A stretch of DNA of 9,973 nt from a bacterium (lineage in GTDB: Bacteria; Pseudomonadota; Gammaproteobacteria; Burkholderiales; Thiobacteraceae): positions 1 to 9,973 of the forward strand of contig DAIAMA010000032.1 of the NCBI GenBank assembly GCA_027438535.1. The letters are read 5' to 3'. The notes beneath the pieces are model-generated. The model worked only from the letters and a program-made list of their open reading frames with translations. It was not told the origin of the DNA and made no database searches. Shown here one piece after another: positions 1-7,160 of the stretch; the stretch's first letter is position 1, and the number at the start of each line of letters is the position of its first letter. Position numbers and translations under genes: made by a program.

Positions 1-660
1 TTCGTCAGTCCCGGGGCGAACGACTATGGCATACCTCCGCACGGCAAGTTAAGCGGCGCGCCGGGATGGCTAAGCGCGCTCACCCCGCGCCTTGCACGCT
101 TGTTCGAATATCCGGCACAACTGTTCCAGGCGACGCTGGACGAACAGCAGCGCCCCATAACGATTCAAGCGCAAGTTACGGCGGTCGAAGGGATGCCGTG
201 CCTACTTATTCTGCTGCGCCGTCCGGTTGGCCGAACACCCGCGGATTGCCTGACCGAACCGTACCACCCGGCGACCGGCCTCTACAGCGCCGCATTCATG
301 GAACACAAAATCGACGAGGAACTGGCGCGGCTCAAGCGTTATCCCGCCGTATTCAGTTTGCTCGCGATTCGCCGGGTACATCCTCCGGAATCCCTGTCGC
401 AATGGGCCGATGCACTGCGCATTCATTTCCGCGCCGCGGATATACTGGGGCACACCGCGCACGGCGATTTTCTCGTGCTCTTGCCGGGCACCGGGCTCGA
501 GCAAGCCCGCCAAGCGGGGGAACGGCTGCAAACCTTGGTAACGGACTTCCGCCTTTCGCTCCCGGGTACGGCAACCTTGCGCTACACTGCGATTGAGGCC
601 AGCGCGACCGACACGCGCGGTAGCTTGTTTGCGCGTTTGGCCGAACCGATTCACTCATGA
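1..660 (+). CDS. PAS-like / degenerate GGDEF domain protein (5' end missing)
   Basis: The frame is open from base 1 with no stop before TGA at 658-660, so the start lies outside the window; an internal TTG at 100 is an unlikely start. Numbering residues from base 1, about 30-75 resemble the last strands of a PAS domain (ATLDEQQRPI, then a hydrophobic LLILLRR strand). Residues 89-215 align by eye with a GGDEF domain: ATGLY at 91-95 for the usual LTGLYNR, an ELARLKRY helix, then FRAADILG and a hydrophobic strand. The signature reads AHGDF (153-157) instead of GG[DE]EF, and the DxDxFKxxND metal and substrate block is missing, so cyclase activity is very unlikely. An RxxD motif (R144, D147) sits five residues before the signature, the spacing of the c-di-GMP inhibitory I-site. 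A c-di-GMP-binding role is therefore possible, but this is inference. The acetolactate synthase ATG follows after 10 bases, suggesting one transcript. Confidence 0.75.
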   Translation, partial: FVSPGANDYGIPPHGKLSGAPGWLSALTPRLARLFEYPAQLFQATLDEQQRPITIQAQVTAVEGMPCLLILLRRPVGRTPADCLTEPYHPATGLYSAAFMEHKIDEELARLKRYPAVFSLLAIRRVHPPESLSQWADALRIHFRAADILGHTAHGDFLVLLPGTGLEQARQAGERLQTLVTDFRLSLPGTATLRYTAIEASATDTRGSLFARLAEPIHS

Positions 661-670
661 AGAGGACACA

Positions 671-2305
671 ATGCGCGCCGCCGATTTACTCGTGAAATGT
701 CTGGAAGCCGAAGGCGTCGAATTTATCTATGGCATACCGGGCGAGGAAAATCTCGACATCATGGATGCGCTGCTGGATTCTTCCATCCGATTCATCACCA
801 CCCGCCACGAGCAAGGCGCAGCCTTCATGGCCGATGTGCAAGGGCGGCTCACCGGCCGGGCCGGCGTGTGTCTGGCGACGCTCGGGCCGGGCGCCACCAA
901 TCTGGTCACCGGGGTCGCCGATGCGAATATGGATCACGCGCCGCTCGTGGCGATCGCGGGACAAGCCCCAACCAACCGCCTGCATAAAGAATCGCACCAG
1001 GTCCTCGATCTGGTGAATCTGTTCCAGCCTATTACCCGCTATGCCTCGCAAATTCTCAACCCCGAGGTCATTCCGGAAGTGGTGCGCAAGGCGTTCAAAG
1101 TAGCGCAGGGCGCCAAGCCCGGTGCGGCATTTATCGATTTCCCCGAGAATATCGCACGCATCGAGGATATCGATCTCAAACCGATCACGCCGCGCCCGGT
1201 CACCACGCCTTTCCCGTCCGAAGTACGCCTCGCGGCCGTGGCGAAAATTATCGGCGCCGCCGAGTTTCCGCTGATCCTCGCCGGCAACGGCCTGGTGCGC
1301 GCCGGTTGTTGCGATGCCCTGGTAAACTTCGCCGAGAAGCTCAACATTCCCGTCGCCACCACCTTCATGGCGAAGGGCGCGATCCCCTCCTCGCACCCCT
1401 TGAGCTTGGGTACGGTAGGCCTGCAAGCGCACGACTACGTTTCGTGCGGGTTCGACCGCGCGGATGTCGTGATCTGCATCGGCTACGATTTGGTGGAATA
1501 TCCGCCGCAGCTATGGCACAAAACCGGCGACCGCAAAATCATTCACATCGACACGCTCCCGGCGGAAGTCGATGCCTATTACAATCTCGCCGATGGCGCA
1601 TTAGGCGATTTTAATGTCACGCTGACGGAATTGGCCAAGCGCGTCCCGCATCACCAAGATAATTTACATGAGCGCCTGCACGCGGCGATTCTGCGCGAAT
1701 TGCACGACAGGGATAACGATCCGGGGTTTCCGGTGAAACCGCAACGCCTTATCGCCGACTTGCGCCGCGCGCTGGCACCGGAGGATATCGTGATCTGCGA
1801 CGTGGGCGCGCACAAGATGTGGATGGCGCGCATGTTCCCGTGCGAAAAGCCCAACACCTGCATCATTTCCAACGGCTTCGCCAGCATGGGCATCGCGGTA
1901 CCCGGAGCGGTCGCCGCCAAATTGAATTTCCCGCACCGGAAAGTGGTGGCCGTCACCGGCGACGCGGGATTCCTGATGAACTCGCAGGAAATCGAAACCG
2001 CGATGCGCGTGCAAACGCCGATAGTGATTTTGATATGGAACGACGCGAGCTATGGCTTGATCGAATGGAAACAGCAAAATTATTTTGGCCGCACTTCCAA
2101 CGTCAAGTTCGGCAATCCGGATTTCGTGAAATATGCCGAAGCCTTCGGGGCCACGGGCTATCGCGTAACGCGCGCCGACGATTTGCTGCCGATGCTCCAT
2201 CAAGCGCTGCAACAAAATACCGTGACCATTATCGACTGCCCGGTGGATTACAGCGAAAATTTGAAGCTCACCGCGAAGCTGGGCGAGATGGTGTGCCCGA
2301 TATGA
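671..2305 (+). CDS. Acetolactate synthase large subunit-type ThDP enzyme, catabolic-like
   Basis: This 544-residue enzyme should condense two pyruvates to 2-acetolactate with CO2 release, using ThDP and Mg2+ in the cytoplasm. Three domains are visible: an N-terminal Pyr domain (about 1-170) with the catalytic glutamate E47 in TRHEQGAAFMAD and the GPGATNLVTG loop (72-81), a central domain (about 185-330), and a C-terminal PP domain (about 360-535) with the ThDP/Mg motif from G430-D431 to N458. The motif reads GDA rather than the usual GDG. The HQVLDLVNLFQPITRYA segment and the PVDY near the C-terminus resemble AlsS-type catabolic enzymes more than biosynthetic IlvB, but I cannot settle this without alignment. 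No regulatory small subunit (ilvN/ilvH) and no acetolactate decarboxylase lie nearby. ATG 671 is chosen because AAGAGG lies 6-7 bases upstream and MRAADLLVKCLEAEGV is a typical family N-terminus; the in-frame TTG at 593 would run back into the upstream gene. Confidence 0.9.
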   Translation: MRAADLLVKCLEAEGVEFIYGIPGEENLDIMDALLDSSIRFITTRHEQGAAFMADVQGRLTGRAGVCLATLGPGATNLVTGVADANMDHAPLVAIAGQAPTNRLHKESHQVLDLVNLFQPITRYASQILNPEVIPEVVRKAFKVAQGAKPGAAFIDFPENIARIEDIDLKPITPRPVTTPFPSEVRLAAVAKIIGAAEFPLILAGNGLVRAGCCDALVNFAEKLNIPVATTFMAKGAIPSSHPLSLGTVGLQAHDYVSCGFDRADVVICIGYDLVEYPPQLWHKTGDRKIIHIDTLPAEVDAYYNLADGALGDFNVTLTELAKRVPHHQDNLHERLHAAILRELHDRDNDPGFPVKPQRLIADLRRALAPEDIVICDVGAHKMWMARMFPCEKPNTCIISNGFASMGIAVPGAVAAKLNFPHRKVVAVTGDAGFLMNSQEIETAMRVQTPIVILIWNDASYGLIEWKQQNYFGRTSNVKFGNPDFVKYAEAFGATGYRVTRADDLLPMLHQALQQNTVTIIDCPVDYSENLKLTAKLGEMVCPI

Positions 2306-2320
2306 GCGTTGCCCGAGCCG

Positions 2321-3295
2321 CTAGGGTTTAGCGTCCGCGGCTTCCAGTTCCGGCGCATAGCACGTCATCCGATTGCGCCCGGCGCCCTTGGAGACATAGA
2401 GCGCGACATCGGATTGATGGGTCAGCGCGGCATAGCCCGGCATATCGGCGCGATACTCGGTCGCTCCCATGCTGATGGTGACCGGAATCGAAATATCGTT
2501 AAAAATCACCGGCTCCGCCGCGATCATCTGCCGCAAGCGCTCGCCGAACTGGTGCGCGCCATCGAGCGGCGTTTGCGGCAGAATCAGCACGAACTCTTCG
2601 CCGCCATAACGCCCGATGACATCCGATGAACGCAGCTTCTCTTTCACCCGCCGCGTGATTTCGACTAACACTTTATCGCCGGCTAAGTGGCCATAAGTGT
2701 CGTTTACCTTTTTAAAATGATCCAGGTCGAACAAGATCATCGAGAATGTTCCGCCATAGCGCCGCGCGCGGTCGAATTCACTGGACAACCGGTTTTCGAG
2801 ATAACGCCGGTTGTAAATGCCGGTCAGGCCATCGCGGTTGCTGATCTCGGAAATCGTCTCCAATGCCTCTTTCAGCAGATTTTGTGCGATAGCGGTGTCC
2901 GTGGCATCGAACACCACCACGCATACCGCTTCTGCCTTGCCATGCTCGGCTTTTAGCGGCAACAACATGCAGTTTTGATACATATGATCGGCGCCGCCGG
3001 TAATCGGACGATTGTGCGCGAAGCGGAATAAGTAAGGCCGGTGTTCCCAGGAGATGAAGGCAAAATTATTGAGCAGGAATACCGAGTTCACTTTTTTGGT
3101 GAACCACGGCTTGGGTAAATCCGGAAACGCCTCGAACAAGCTCTTGCCAACCACTTCTTCCGCCAGCCGTCCGCTATGGTGAGCCATGAAATTGTTCCAT
3201 AGCTGGACTTCGAAATTTTTGTTCAACACGAAGATGCCGACGTCGACCCACTTGACGACCGTTTCGGCCAAATTAAAAAGAGGGGGAGCGTTCAT
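2321..3295 (-). CDS. PAS-GGEEF diguanylate cyclase
   Basis: A 324-residue predicted soluble cyclase making c-di-GMP from two GTP. Residues 10-135 form a PAS-like sensor (VDVGIFVLNKNFEVQLWN at 17-34, ending in the VCVVVFDATD strand at 124-133). A short helix (about 134-153) links to a complete GGDEF domain: DGLTGIYNRR (155-164), FDLDHFKKVND with metal ligand D190, N198 and D199, the YGHLAGD turn, and GGEEF at 231-235. An RxxD I-site (R222, D225) sits five residues before the signature, so product inhibition is expected. No membrane segment or signal peptide is visible. It is the last gene of an operon with a receiver and a CheC protein; the CheC stop is 11 bases before this ATG, and only a weak ribosome site is visible, so translational coupling is plausible. 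It converges on the acetolactate synthase with 15 bases between the stops. Confidence 0.92.
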   Translation of the reverse strand: MNAPPLFNLAETVVKWVDVGIFVLNKNFEVQLWNNFMAHHSGRLAEEVVGKSLFEAFPDLPKPWFTKKVNSVFLLNNFAFISWEHRPYLFRFAHNRPITGGADHMYQNCMLLPLKAEHGKAEAVCVVVFDATDTAIAQNLLKEALETISEISNRDGLTGIYNRRYLENRLSSEFDRARRYGGTFSMILFDLDHFKKVNDTYGHLAGDKVLVEITRRVKEKLRSSDVIGRYGGEEFVLILPQTPLDGAHQFGERLRQMIAAEPVIFNDISIPVTISMGATEYRADMPGYAALTHQSDVALYVSKGAGRNRMTCYAPELEAADAKP

Positions 3296-3306
3296 GCCGA
3301 TCCAAC

Positions 3307-3945
3307 TCAGAATGCTTCCAGGAATTCGTCGACAATGGCCCGGATCTTATCGATACCTTCTTCCGGCATAAGCATGGTGAGATGCGCGATAAAATCCCGA
3401 TTCTTGATCGTAAAATTCACTTCCAGCAGCAACGCATGGCTCCATTGGACTCTTTTGGAATCGATCAATTGTCCTGCCGTGACTTGGCGCGCCATGAGCG
3501 AGGGCATGGAAAAACTCAGTTCAGCCGGGCCGCCGGTATCGGTGAAATTCCGGATTTGTTCCATCATGCCGCCGAGGCAAGCGCCGCACAGCACATTCGC
3601 GACATCGAGGAGAAGCTCGGTCTCGCCCTGCTCGCCCAGATCGCCCTCGAAACCCATGAGATCGGCCAATGCCTGGCAACCGGGTTCGCCAAAAATGACG
3701 ATAGCTTCGCCGCGCAAATGCCCGTAAAAGGATTGGCGCGCGGCGCTGACCAAATTATTTTTGCCTACCAGTTCGGCTAGCGCCGCCGGCAGATCGGCGA
3801 CCTCTACGATACGGATGCGCGGTACCGATAAATCCACGAATTCATCCAGCAGCGTCGCCAGCGACGCACCGGCCTGGCCCATCGCGATATTGGTCAACTC
3901 TTGCAGCGCATCGCGCTGATCGGTCGTGAGCATAGACGGATTCAT
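3307..3945 (-). CDS. CheC/CheX/FliY-family CheY-P phosphatase-like protein
   Basis: A 212-residue protein, about the length of CheC. CheC proteins dephosphorylate CheY-type receivers through [DS]xxxExxNxxxG helices. The first helix is intact: D12, E16, N19, G23 in DALQELTNIAMGQAG. The second is E110, D114, N117, G121 (ETELLLDVANVLCG), with Asp replacing the usual catalytic Glu, so the two active sites may differ in activity. Between them lies a beta-rich region, with LRGEAIVIFGEP at 77-88 matching the family strand. The ATG at 3945 overlaps the TGA of the receiver gene (ATGA), with little sign of its own ribosome site, which indicates translational coupling. The natural partner is therefore the adjacent receiver rather than a classical flagellar CheY; no cheA, cheW, mcp or flagellar gene is in the window. 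Family assignment is strong; the exact partner is inferred from position. Confidence 0.88.
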   Translation of the reverse strand: MNPSMLTTDQRDALQELTNIAMGQAGASLATLLDEFVDLSVPRIRIVEVADLPAALAELVGKNNLVSAARQSFYGHLRGEAIVIFGEPGCQALADLMGFEGDLGEQGETELLLDVANVLCGACLGGMMEQIRNFTDTGGPAELSFSMPSLMARQVTAGQLIDSKRVQWSHALLLEVNFTIKNRDFIAHLTMLMPEEGIDKIRAIVDEFLEAF

Positions 3946-4307
3946 ATCACGCCATATTGTTTAAGCACGGAGTTAAGCATATCCGGCGATACGGGTTTTT
4001 TCACGAATGCAATGGCACCCATGGCCATGGCCCGCTCCTGCGCCACCGGTTGGATATCGGCGGAAACGACAATCACCATGCTATTGAGGTCTTCTTGGCG
4101 CAGCGCTTCCAGCACTTGAAAACCGTCCATTTCCGGCATGGTCAGATCGAGAAACATCACCGCCGCCTTACCCGCGCGATAAGCCTCCATCGCTTCTTTG
4201 CCGTTGCCCGCCTGGGAAATTTCAACATCCCATTCGGGCGGCAGAGACTTGATGAGCATCTTGCGTGCCATGGCGGAATCGTCAACGACGAGAATAGGTA
4301 ATGACAT
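3942..4307 (-). CDS. Stand-alone response regulator receiver domain (CheY-like)
   Basis: This 121-residue protein is a single receiver domain with no DNA-binding or enzymatic output. Key residues are present: acidic pair D9 and D10 (ILVVDDSAMARK), phospho-acceptor D54 in FLDLTMPEMDG, S82 at the Thr/Ser switch position (VVSAD), and K104 in FVKKP. ATG 4307 is chosen because MSLPILVVDD gives the normal receiver N-terminus; a TTG at 4328 would add seven residues without a better ribosome site. It is the first gene of the receiver-CheC-cyclase operon and its TGA overlaps the CheC ATG. No histidine kinase lies in the window, so the phosphodonor is unknown. With no output domain it probably acts by protein contact, for instance on the cyclase or on another complex; that is inference. 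Confidence 0.93.
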   Translation of the reverse strand: MSLPILVVDDSAMARKMLIKSLPPEWDVEISQAGNGKEAMEAYRAGKAAVMFLDLTMPEMDGFQVLEALRQEDLNSMVIVVSADIQPVAQERAMAMGAIAFVKKPVSPDMLNSVLKQYGVI

Positions 4308-4378
4308 AACGCGAACCTGGTATCCCAAATATTTTTGCTGTCGGCGCTATCTGTATCGGCATCCGGTCTAAAAGCTTG

Positions 4379-4406
4379 AGATGAGGTACAGGGTAGACGT
4401 ACATCT
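4379..4406. repeat. Imperfect inverted repeat in the leader of the receiver operon
   Basis: The arm AGATGAGGTAC (4379-4389) faces GTACATCT (4399-4406), pairing as AGAT and GTAC with three unpaired bases in the left arm. It lies 72-99 bases upstream of the receiver ATG, where a regulator could bind. The pairing is short and could be chance. Confidence 0.25.
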
Positions 4407-4408
4407 TT

Positions 4409-4453
4409 GGCGCGCGAACACCGCGCCGTACCTAAATACGGTATTCGCGCGCC
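4409..4453. repeat. Nested inverted repeat between parA and the receiver gene
   Basis: A perfect 10-base dyad, GGCGCGCGAA (4409-4418) and TTCGCGCGCC (4444-4453), encloses a second perfect 5-base dyad, CCGTA (4426-4430) and TACGG (4437-4441), around a CCTAAA loop. It starts 24 bases past the ParA stop. As RNA it could fold on either strand. No U-run follows on the minus strand (the next bases are AAAGATG), so it is not a classical intrinsic terminator. It might be a Rho-dependent 3' end structure for parA, a leader structure of the receiver operon, or a protein-binding dyad. Confidence 0.5.
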
Positions 4454-4476
4454 GGATAGCGTAATGTATAGCTCAT

Positions 4477-5241
4477 TTAATTAAAAAAACCAGACTCCGC
4501 CAGCTCCAGCGTCAGCTTGGCATAATCCCGGGCGCCGGGGCTGGCCGGAGCGAAGGCGAATACATCCTGGGCTTGGGTGGGACTGGCGGCGAGCGCGACG
4601 TTTTCCACCACGCGGGTTTCGCACAATTGCGCGCCGTAACGTTCCTTGAGCTGCTCGTAAATATCAAACGATAGCTTACGCCGGCTATCGAACCGGGTAA
4701 GCAGGATGCGTTTCTCGATTTTTCGATTGAGCGGCCCCTCCAAGGCTTTCAAGGCCAAATCGAGTCTGTTCACACTCTGTAGCGACAGGAAGTCCGCCGA
4801 CACCGGCACCAGCACACGATCCGCCGCCAGCACCGCATTGAGCGACAGCACGCCAAGCGTGGGGCAGCAGTCGATCAAAATCGGCACGCCTTGTTGCGCC
4901 AGGGATTCTTCCAGCCCGGTTTTTAGCTTGCGCGCGGCGGCGGCGCTTTTGCTTTGCAAGGCCTCGACCTTGCTGAGTTCCATATGCGCCGGAATCAAGC
5001 GCGCACCCGATGCCAGCTCGCGCATGAGCGCCGGTAAAGGTATGTCGTCGCGGAAAAAAGCGGCGATGGATTGATCGCCGCCGATATTGCTCACTCCCAG
5101 GGTCAGCGTAAGGTGCGCTTGCGGATCGAGATCGATGGCGATGGGGCGCTTGCCCATGCGCGCCAGACCCGCGGTTAAATTAAGCGTAGTGGTGGTTTTC
5201 CCGACGCCGCCTTTTTGGTTGAATACCGCGATAACGGTCAC
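4477..5241 (-). CDS. Orphan ParA/MinD-type P-loop ATPase
   Basis: A 254-residue ATPase with the deviant Walker A KGGVGKTTTTLN (10-21, signature lysine K10 and catalytic lysine K15), the A' segment AIDLDPQAHLT (35-45) and Walker B ILIDCCPTLG with D124. The N-terminus starts directly at the P-loop, so it lacks the DNA-binding extension of type Ia plasmid ParAs and resembles small chromosomal ParA proteins. Such ATPases position DNA or protein cargoes by nucleotide-dependent dimerisation. There is no parB, parS-like site or partner gene beside it, so cargo is unknown. The start is GTG at 5241, supported by GGAG six bases upstream; a nearby ATG (5245-5243) is out of frame. It follows glmS by 76 bases on the same strand and may be read from the same transcript. 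Because the next genes downstream encode a receiver and CheC, a role in positioning signalling proteins is possible but speculative. Confidence 0.9.
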   Translation of the reverse strand: MTVIAVFNQKGGVGKTTTTLNLTAGLARMGKRPIAIDLDPQAHLTLTLGVSNIGGDQSIAAFFRDDIPLPALMRELASGARLIPAHMELSKVEALQSKSAAAARKLKTGLEESLAQQGVPILIDCCPTLGVLSLNAVLAADRVLVPVSADFLSLQSVNRLDLALKALEGPLNRKIEKRILLTRFDSRRKLSFDIYEQLKERYGAQLCETRVVENVALAASPTQAQDVFAFAPASPGARDYAKLTLELAESGFFN

Positions 5242-5317
5242 GCATTACTCCAGTGATGGGCTGAATGCGCGATGGCTCAAACCGGCGTTTTGTTTCGACT
5301 GCATACGCGCGGCGAGT

Positions 5318-7144
5318 TTACTCCACCGTGACCGACTTGGCCAAGTTGCGCGGCTTGTCCACATCCGTGCCCTTCTTCAAGGCAGCATGATAGGCCAGCA
5401 ACTGCACCGGCACCGCATGCACGATGGGGGAAAGGACGCCCATGTGGCGCGGCGTGCGAATCACATGCACGCCCTCGGCTTCGCCGAAGTGGCTGTCGAG
5501 ATCGGCGAACACATACAGCTCACCGCCGCGCGCATGCACTTCTTGCATATTCGATTTTACTTTTTCCAGCAACACGTCGTTGGGCGCGATCACCACCACC
5601 GGCATATTGCTATCCACCAGCGCCAGCGGGCCGTGTTTCAGCTCTCCGGCAGGATAAGCCTCGGCATGGATATAGGAAATTTCTTTGAGCTTCAACGCCC
5701 CTTCGAGCGCGATAGGGTAATGCAAGCCGCGCCCGAGAAACAGCGCATGTTCTTTGTCGGCGAAACGCTCGGCCCACACTTGAATCTGCGGCTCCAAATT
5801 CAAGGCGTGCTGCACGCTGCCGGGCAGATGGCGCAACGCCTCCAGATGATCGTGCTCGTCTTGCGGCGCGAGCCGGCCGCGGGTTTTCGCCAGTACCAAG
5901 GTCAAAATAAATAGCGCGGCAAGTTGCGTGGTGAAAGCCTTGGTCGAAGCCACGCCGATCTCGGCCCCGGCCCGGGTAAATAACGCTAGCCTGGAGGCGC
6001 GCGGGATGGCACTCTCGCGCACATTGCAAATGGAAAGCGTCTTGGCGTGGCCCAATTCCTTGGCGCGCTTTAAGGCCTCCATGGTGTCCAATGTTTCGCC
6101 GGATTGCGAAATGGTGACGATGAGTTGTTTCGGGTTCGGGATCGATTCGCGATAGCGGTACTCGTGGCCCAGCTCGACGTTGCAGGGAATTTTTGCGATG
6201 GCTTCTATCCACAAGCGCGCGACTTGTCCGGCGTAAAAGCTGGTGCCCGCCGCGAGAATCAACACGCTGTCCGCATCGCGCAGCACTTCCTCGGCATCCG
6301 GGCCGAGTAAGTCTGGCGTGACGCCCTCGGCCAACACGCCTTCCAGCGTATCGCTCAATGCGCGCGGCTGCTCATAAATTTCTTTTTGCATGTAGTGTTG
6401 ATAGGGGCCGAGATCGACCGCGTCGGCGGAAACCTCGGAAACGCGCACCGGACGTTCGACACGCCGGCCATCGCGGTCGACAATGGTAATGGCATCGCAC
6501 GTGACCAAGGCCACATCGCCTTCATCCAGATAAATGACGGTACGCGTGGCGGAAATAATCGCGGAGACGTCGGAAGCGAAAAAATTTTCGCCCTCGCCCA
6601 CGCCGATCAGTAAAGGGCAACCGACGCGCGCGCAACACACGATATCCGGCATCCGCGGCGTGACCACACCGATCGCATAGGCGCCCGCCAGCTCACTCAC
6701 AGCTTGGCGCGTGGCCGCGAACAAATCGCCGGACTGTTTGAAATAGTAGTGAATCAGATGCGCGATGACTTCGGTGTCGGTTTGCGACTCGAACGCATAG
6801 CCGAGCGCTTTCAGGCGCGCACGCTGCTCCTCGTGATTTTCGATGATGCCGTTATGCACCACGGCGACTTCGTTCTGCGAAAAATGCGGATGCGCGTTAT
6901 CTTCGGTGACGCCGCCATGCGTGGCCCAGCGCGTGTGACCGATGCCCATGAAGCCGGTTAATTTTTGCGCGCGGGCCTCATTCTCCATCTCCACCACGCG
7001 GCCCACGCGGCGCACGCGCTGCAAGCCGCCATTGAGCACGGCGATCCCTGCCGAATCGTAGCCGCGATATTCGAGGCGTTTTAGGCCTTCGATCAGAATA
7101 GGTACCACGTCGCGCTTGGCTATAGCACCAACAATGCCGCACAT
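5318..7144 (-). CDS. glmS: Glutamine--fructose-6-phosphate aminotransferase (isomerizing)
   Basis: A 608-residue enzyme of normal length that makes glucosamine-6-phosphate from fructose-6-phosphate and glutamine, the entry step to UDP-GlcNAc for peptidoglycan and LPS. The N-terminal Ntn glutaminase has nucleophile C2 (MCGIVGA, exposed after Met removal), TRWATHG (71-77), the oxyanion residues N98-G99 and D123. Two SIS domains follow: the first with the sugar-phosphate loop TISQSGET (344-351), the second from about 465, with E488, H504 in ELKHGPLAL and K603 in the C-terminal tail [16 protein letters not shown] 7144 is chosen because Cys must follow Met; GGAG lies five bases upstream, and the longer frame to 7210 would run past glmU's stop. 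It follows glmU by 76 bases in the same direction, the conserved glmU-glmS arrangement. Confidence 0.98.
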   Translation of the reverse strand: MCGIVGAIAKRDVVPILIEGLKRLEYRGYDSAGIAVLNGGLQRVRRVGRVVEMENEARAQKLTGFMGIGHTRWATHGGVTEDNAHPHFSQNEVAVVHNGIIENHEEQRARLKALGYAFESQTDTEVIAHLIHYYFKQSGDLFAATRQAVSELAGAYAIGVVTPRMPDIVCCARVGCPLLIGVGEGENFFASDVSAIISATRTVIYLDEGDVALVTCDAITIVDRDGRRVERPVRVSEVSADAVDLGPYQHYMQKEIYEQPRALSDTLEGVLAEGVTPDLLGPDAEEVLRDADSVLILAAGTSFYAGQVARLWIEAIAKIPCNVELGHEYRYRESIPNPKQLIVTISQSGETLDTMEALKRAKELGHAKTLSICNVRESAIPRASRLALFTRAGAEIGVASTKAFTTQLAALFILTLVLAKTRGRLAPQDEHDHLEALRHLPGSVQHALNLEPQIQVWAERFADKEHALFLGRGLHYPIALEGALKLKEISYIHAEAYPAGELKHGPLALVDSNMPVVVIAPNDVLLEKVKSNMQEVHARGGELYVFADLDSHFGEAEGVHVIRTPRHMGVLSPIVHAVPVQLLAYHAALKKGTDVDKPRNLAKSVTVE

Positions 7145-7160
7145 AAAAGCTCCGTTATCC

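Noticed and set aside
66..596. 176-codon open frame on the plus strand from ATG 66
   Set aside because: It competes with the frame that shows PAS/GGDEF features and runs open from the window edge; it is Arg, Pro and Ser rich with no motif.
593..670. N-terminal extension of the acetolactate synthase from TTG 593
   Set aside because: The extra 26 residues overlap the upstream gene and match no family N-terminus; ATG 671 has a good ribosome site.
1664..2215. 183-codon open frame on the minus strand
   Set aside because: Antisense to the conserved PP domain of the acetolactate synthase.
4454..4490. Promoter for the receiver operon with TATACA as -10
   Set aside because: The best -35 match 17 bases upstream (CTGGTT) is poor, so the assignment is not supportable.
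4477..5241. ParA as a mark of an integrated plasmid or mobile element
   Set aside because: No ParB, parS, replication or recombination gene nearby, and it sits among housekeeping genes with similar composition.
5087..5914. 275-codon open frame on the plus strand
   Set aside because: Antisense to parA and glmS, with no recognisable domain.
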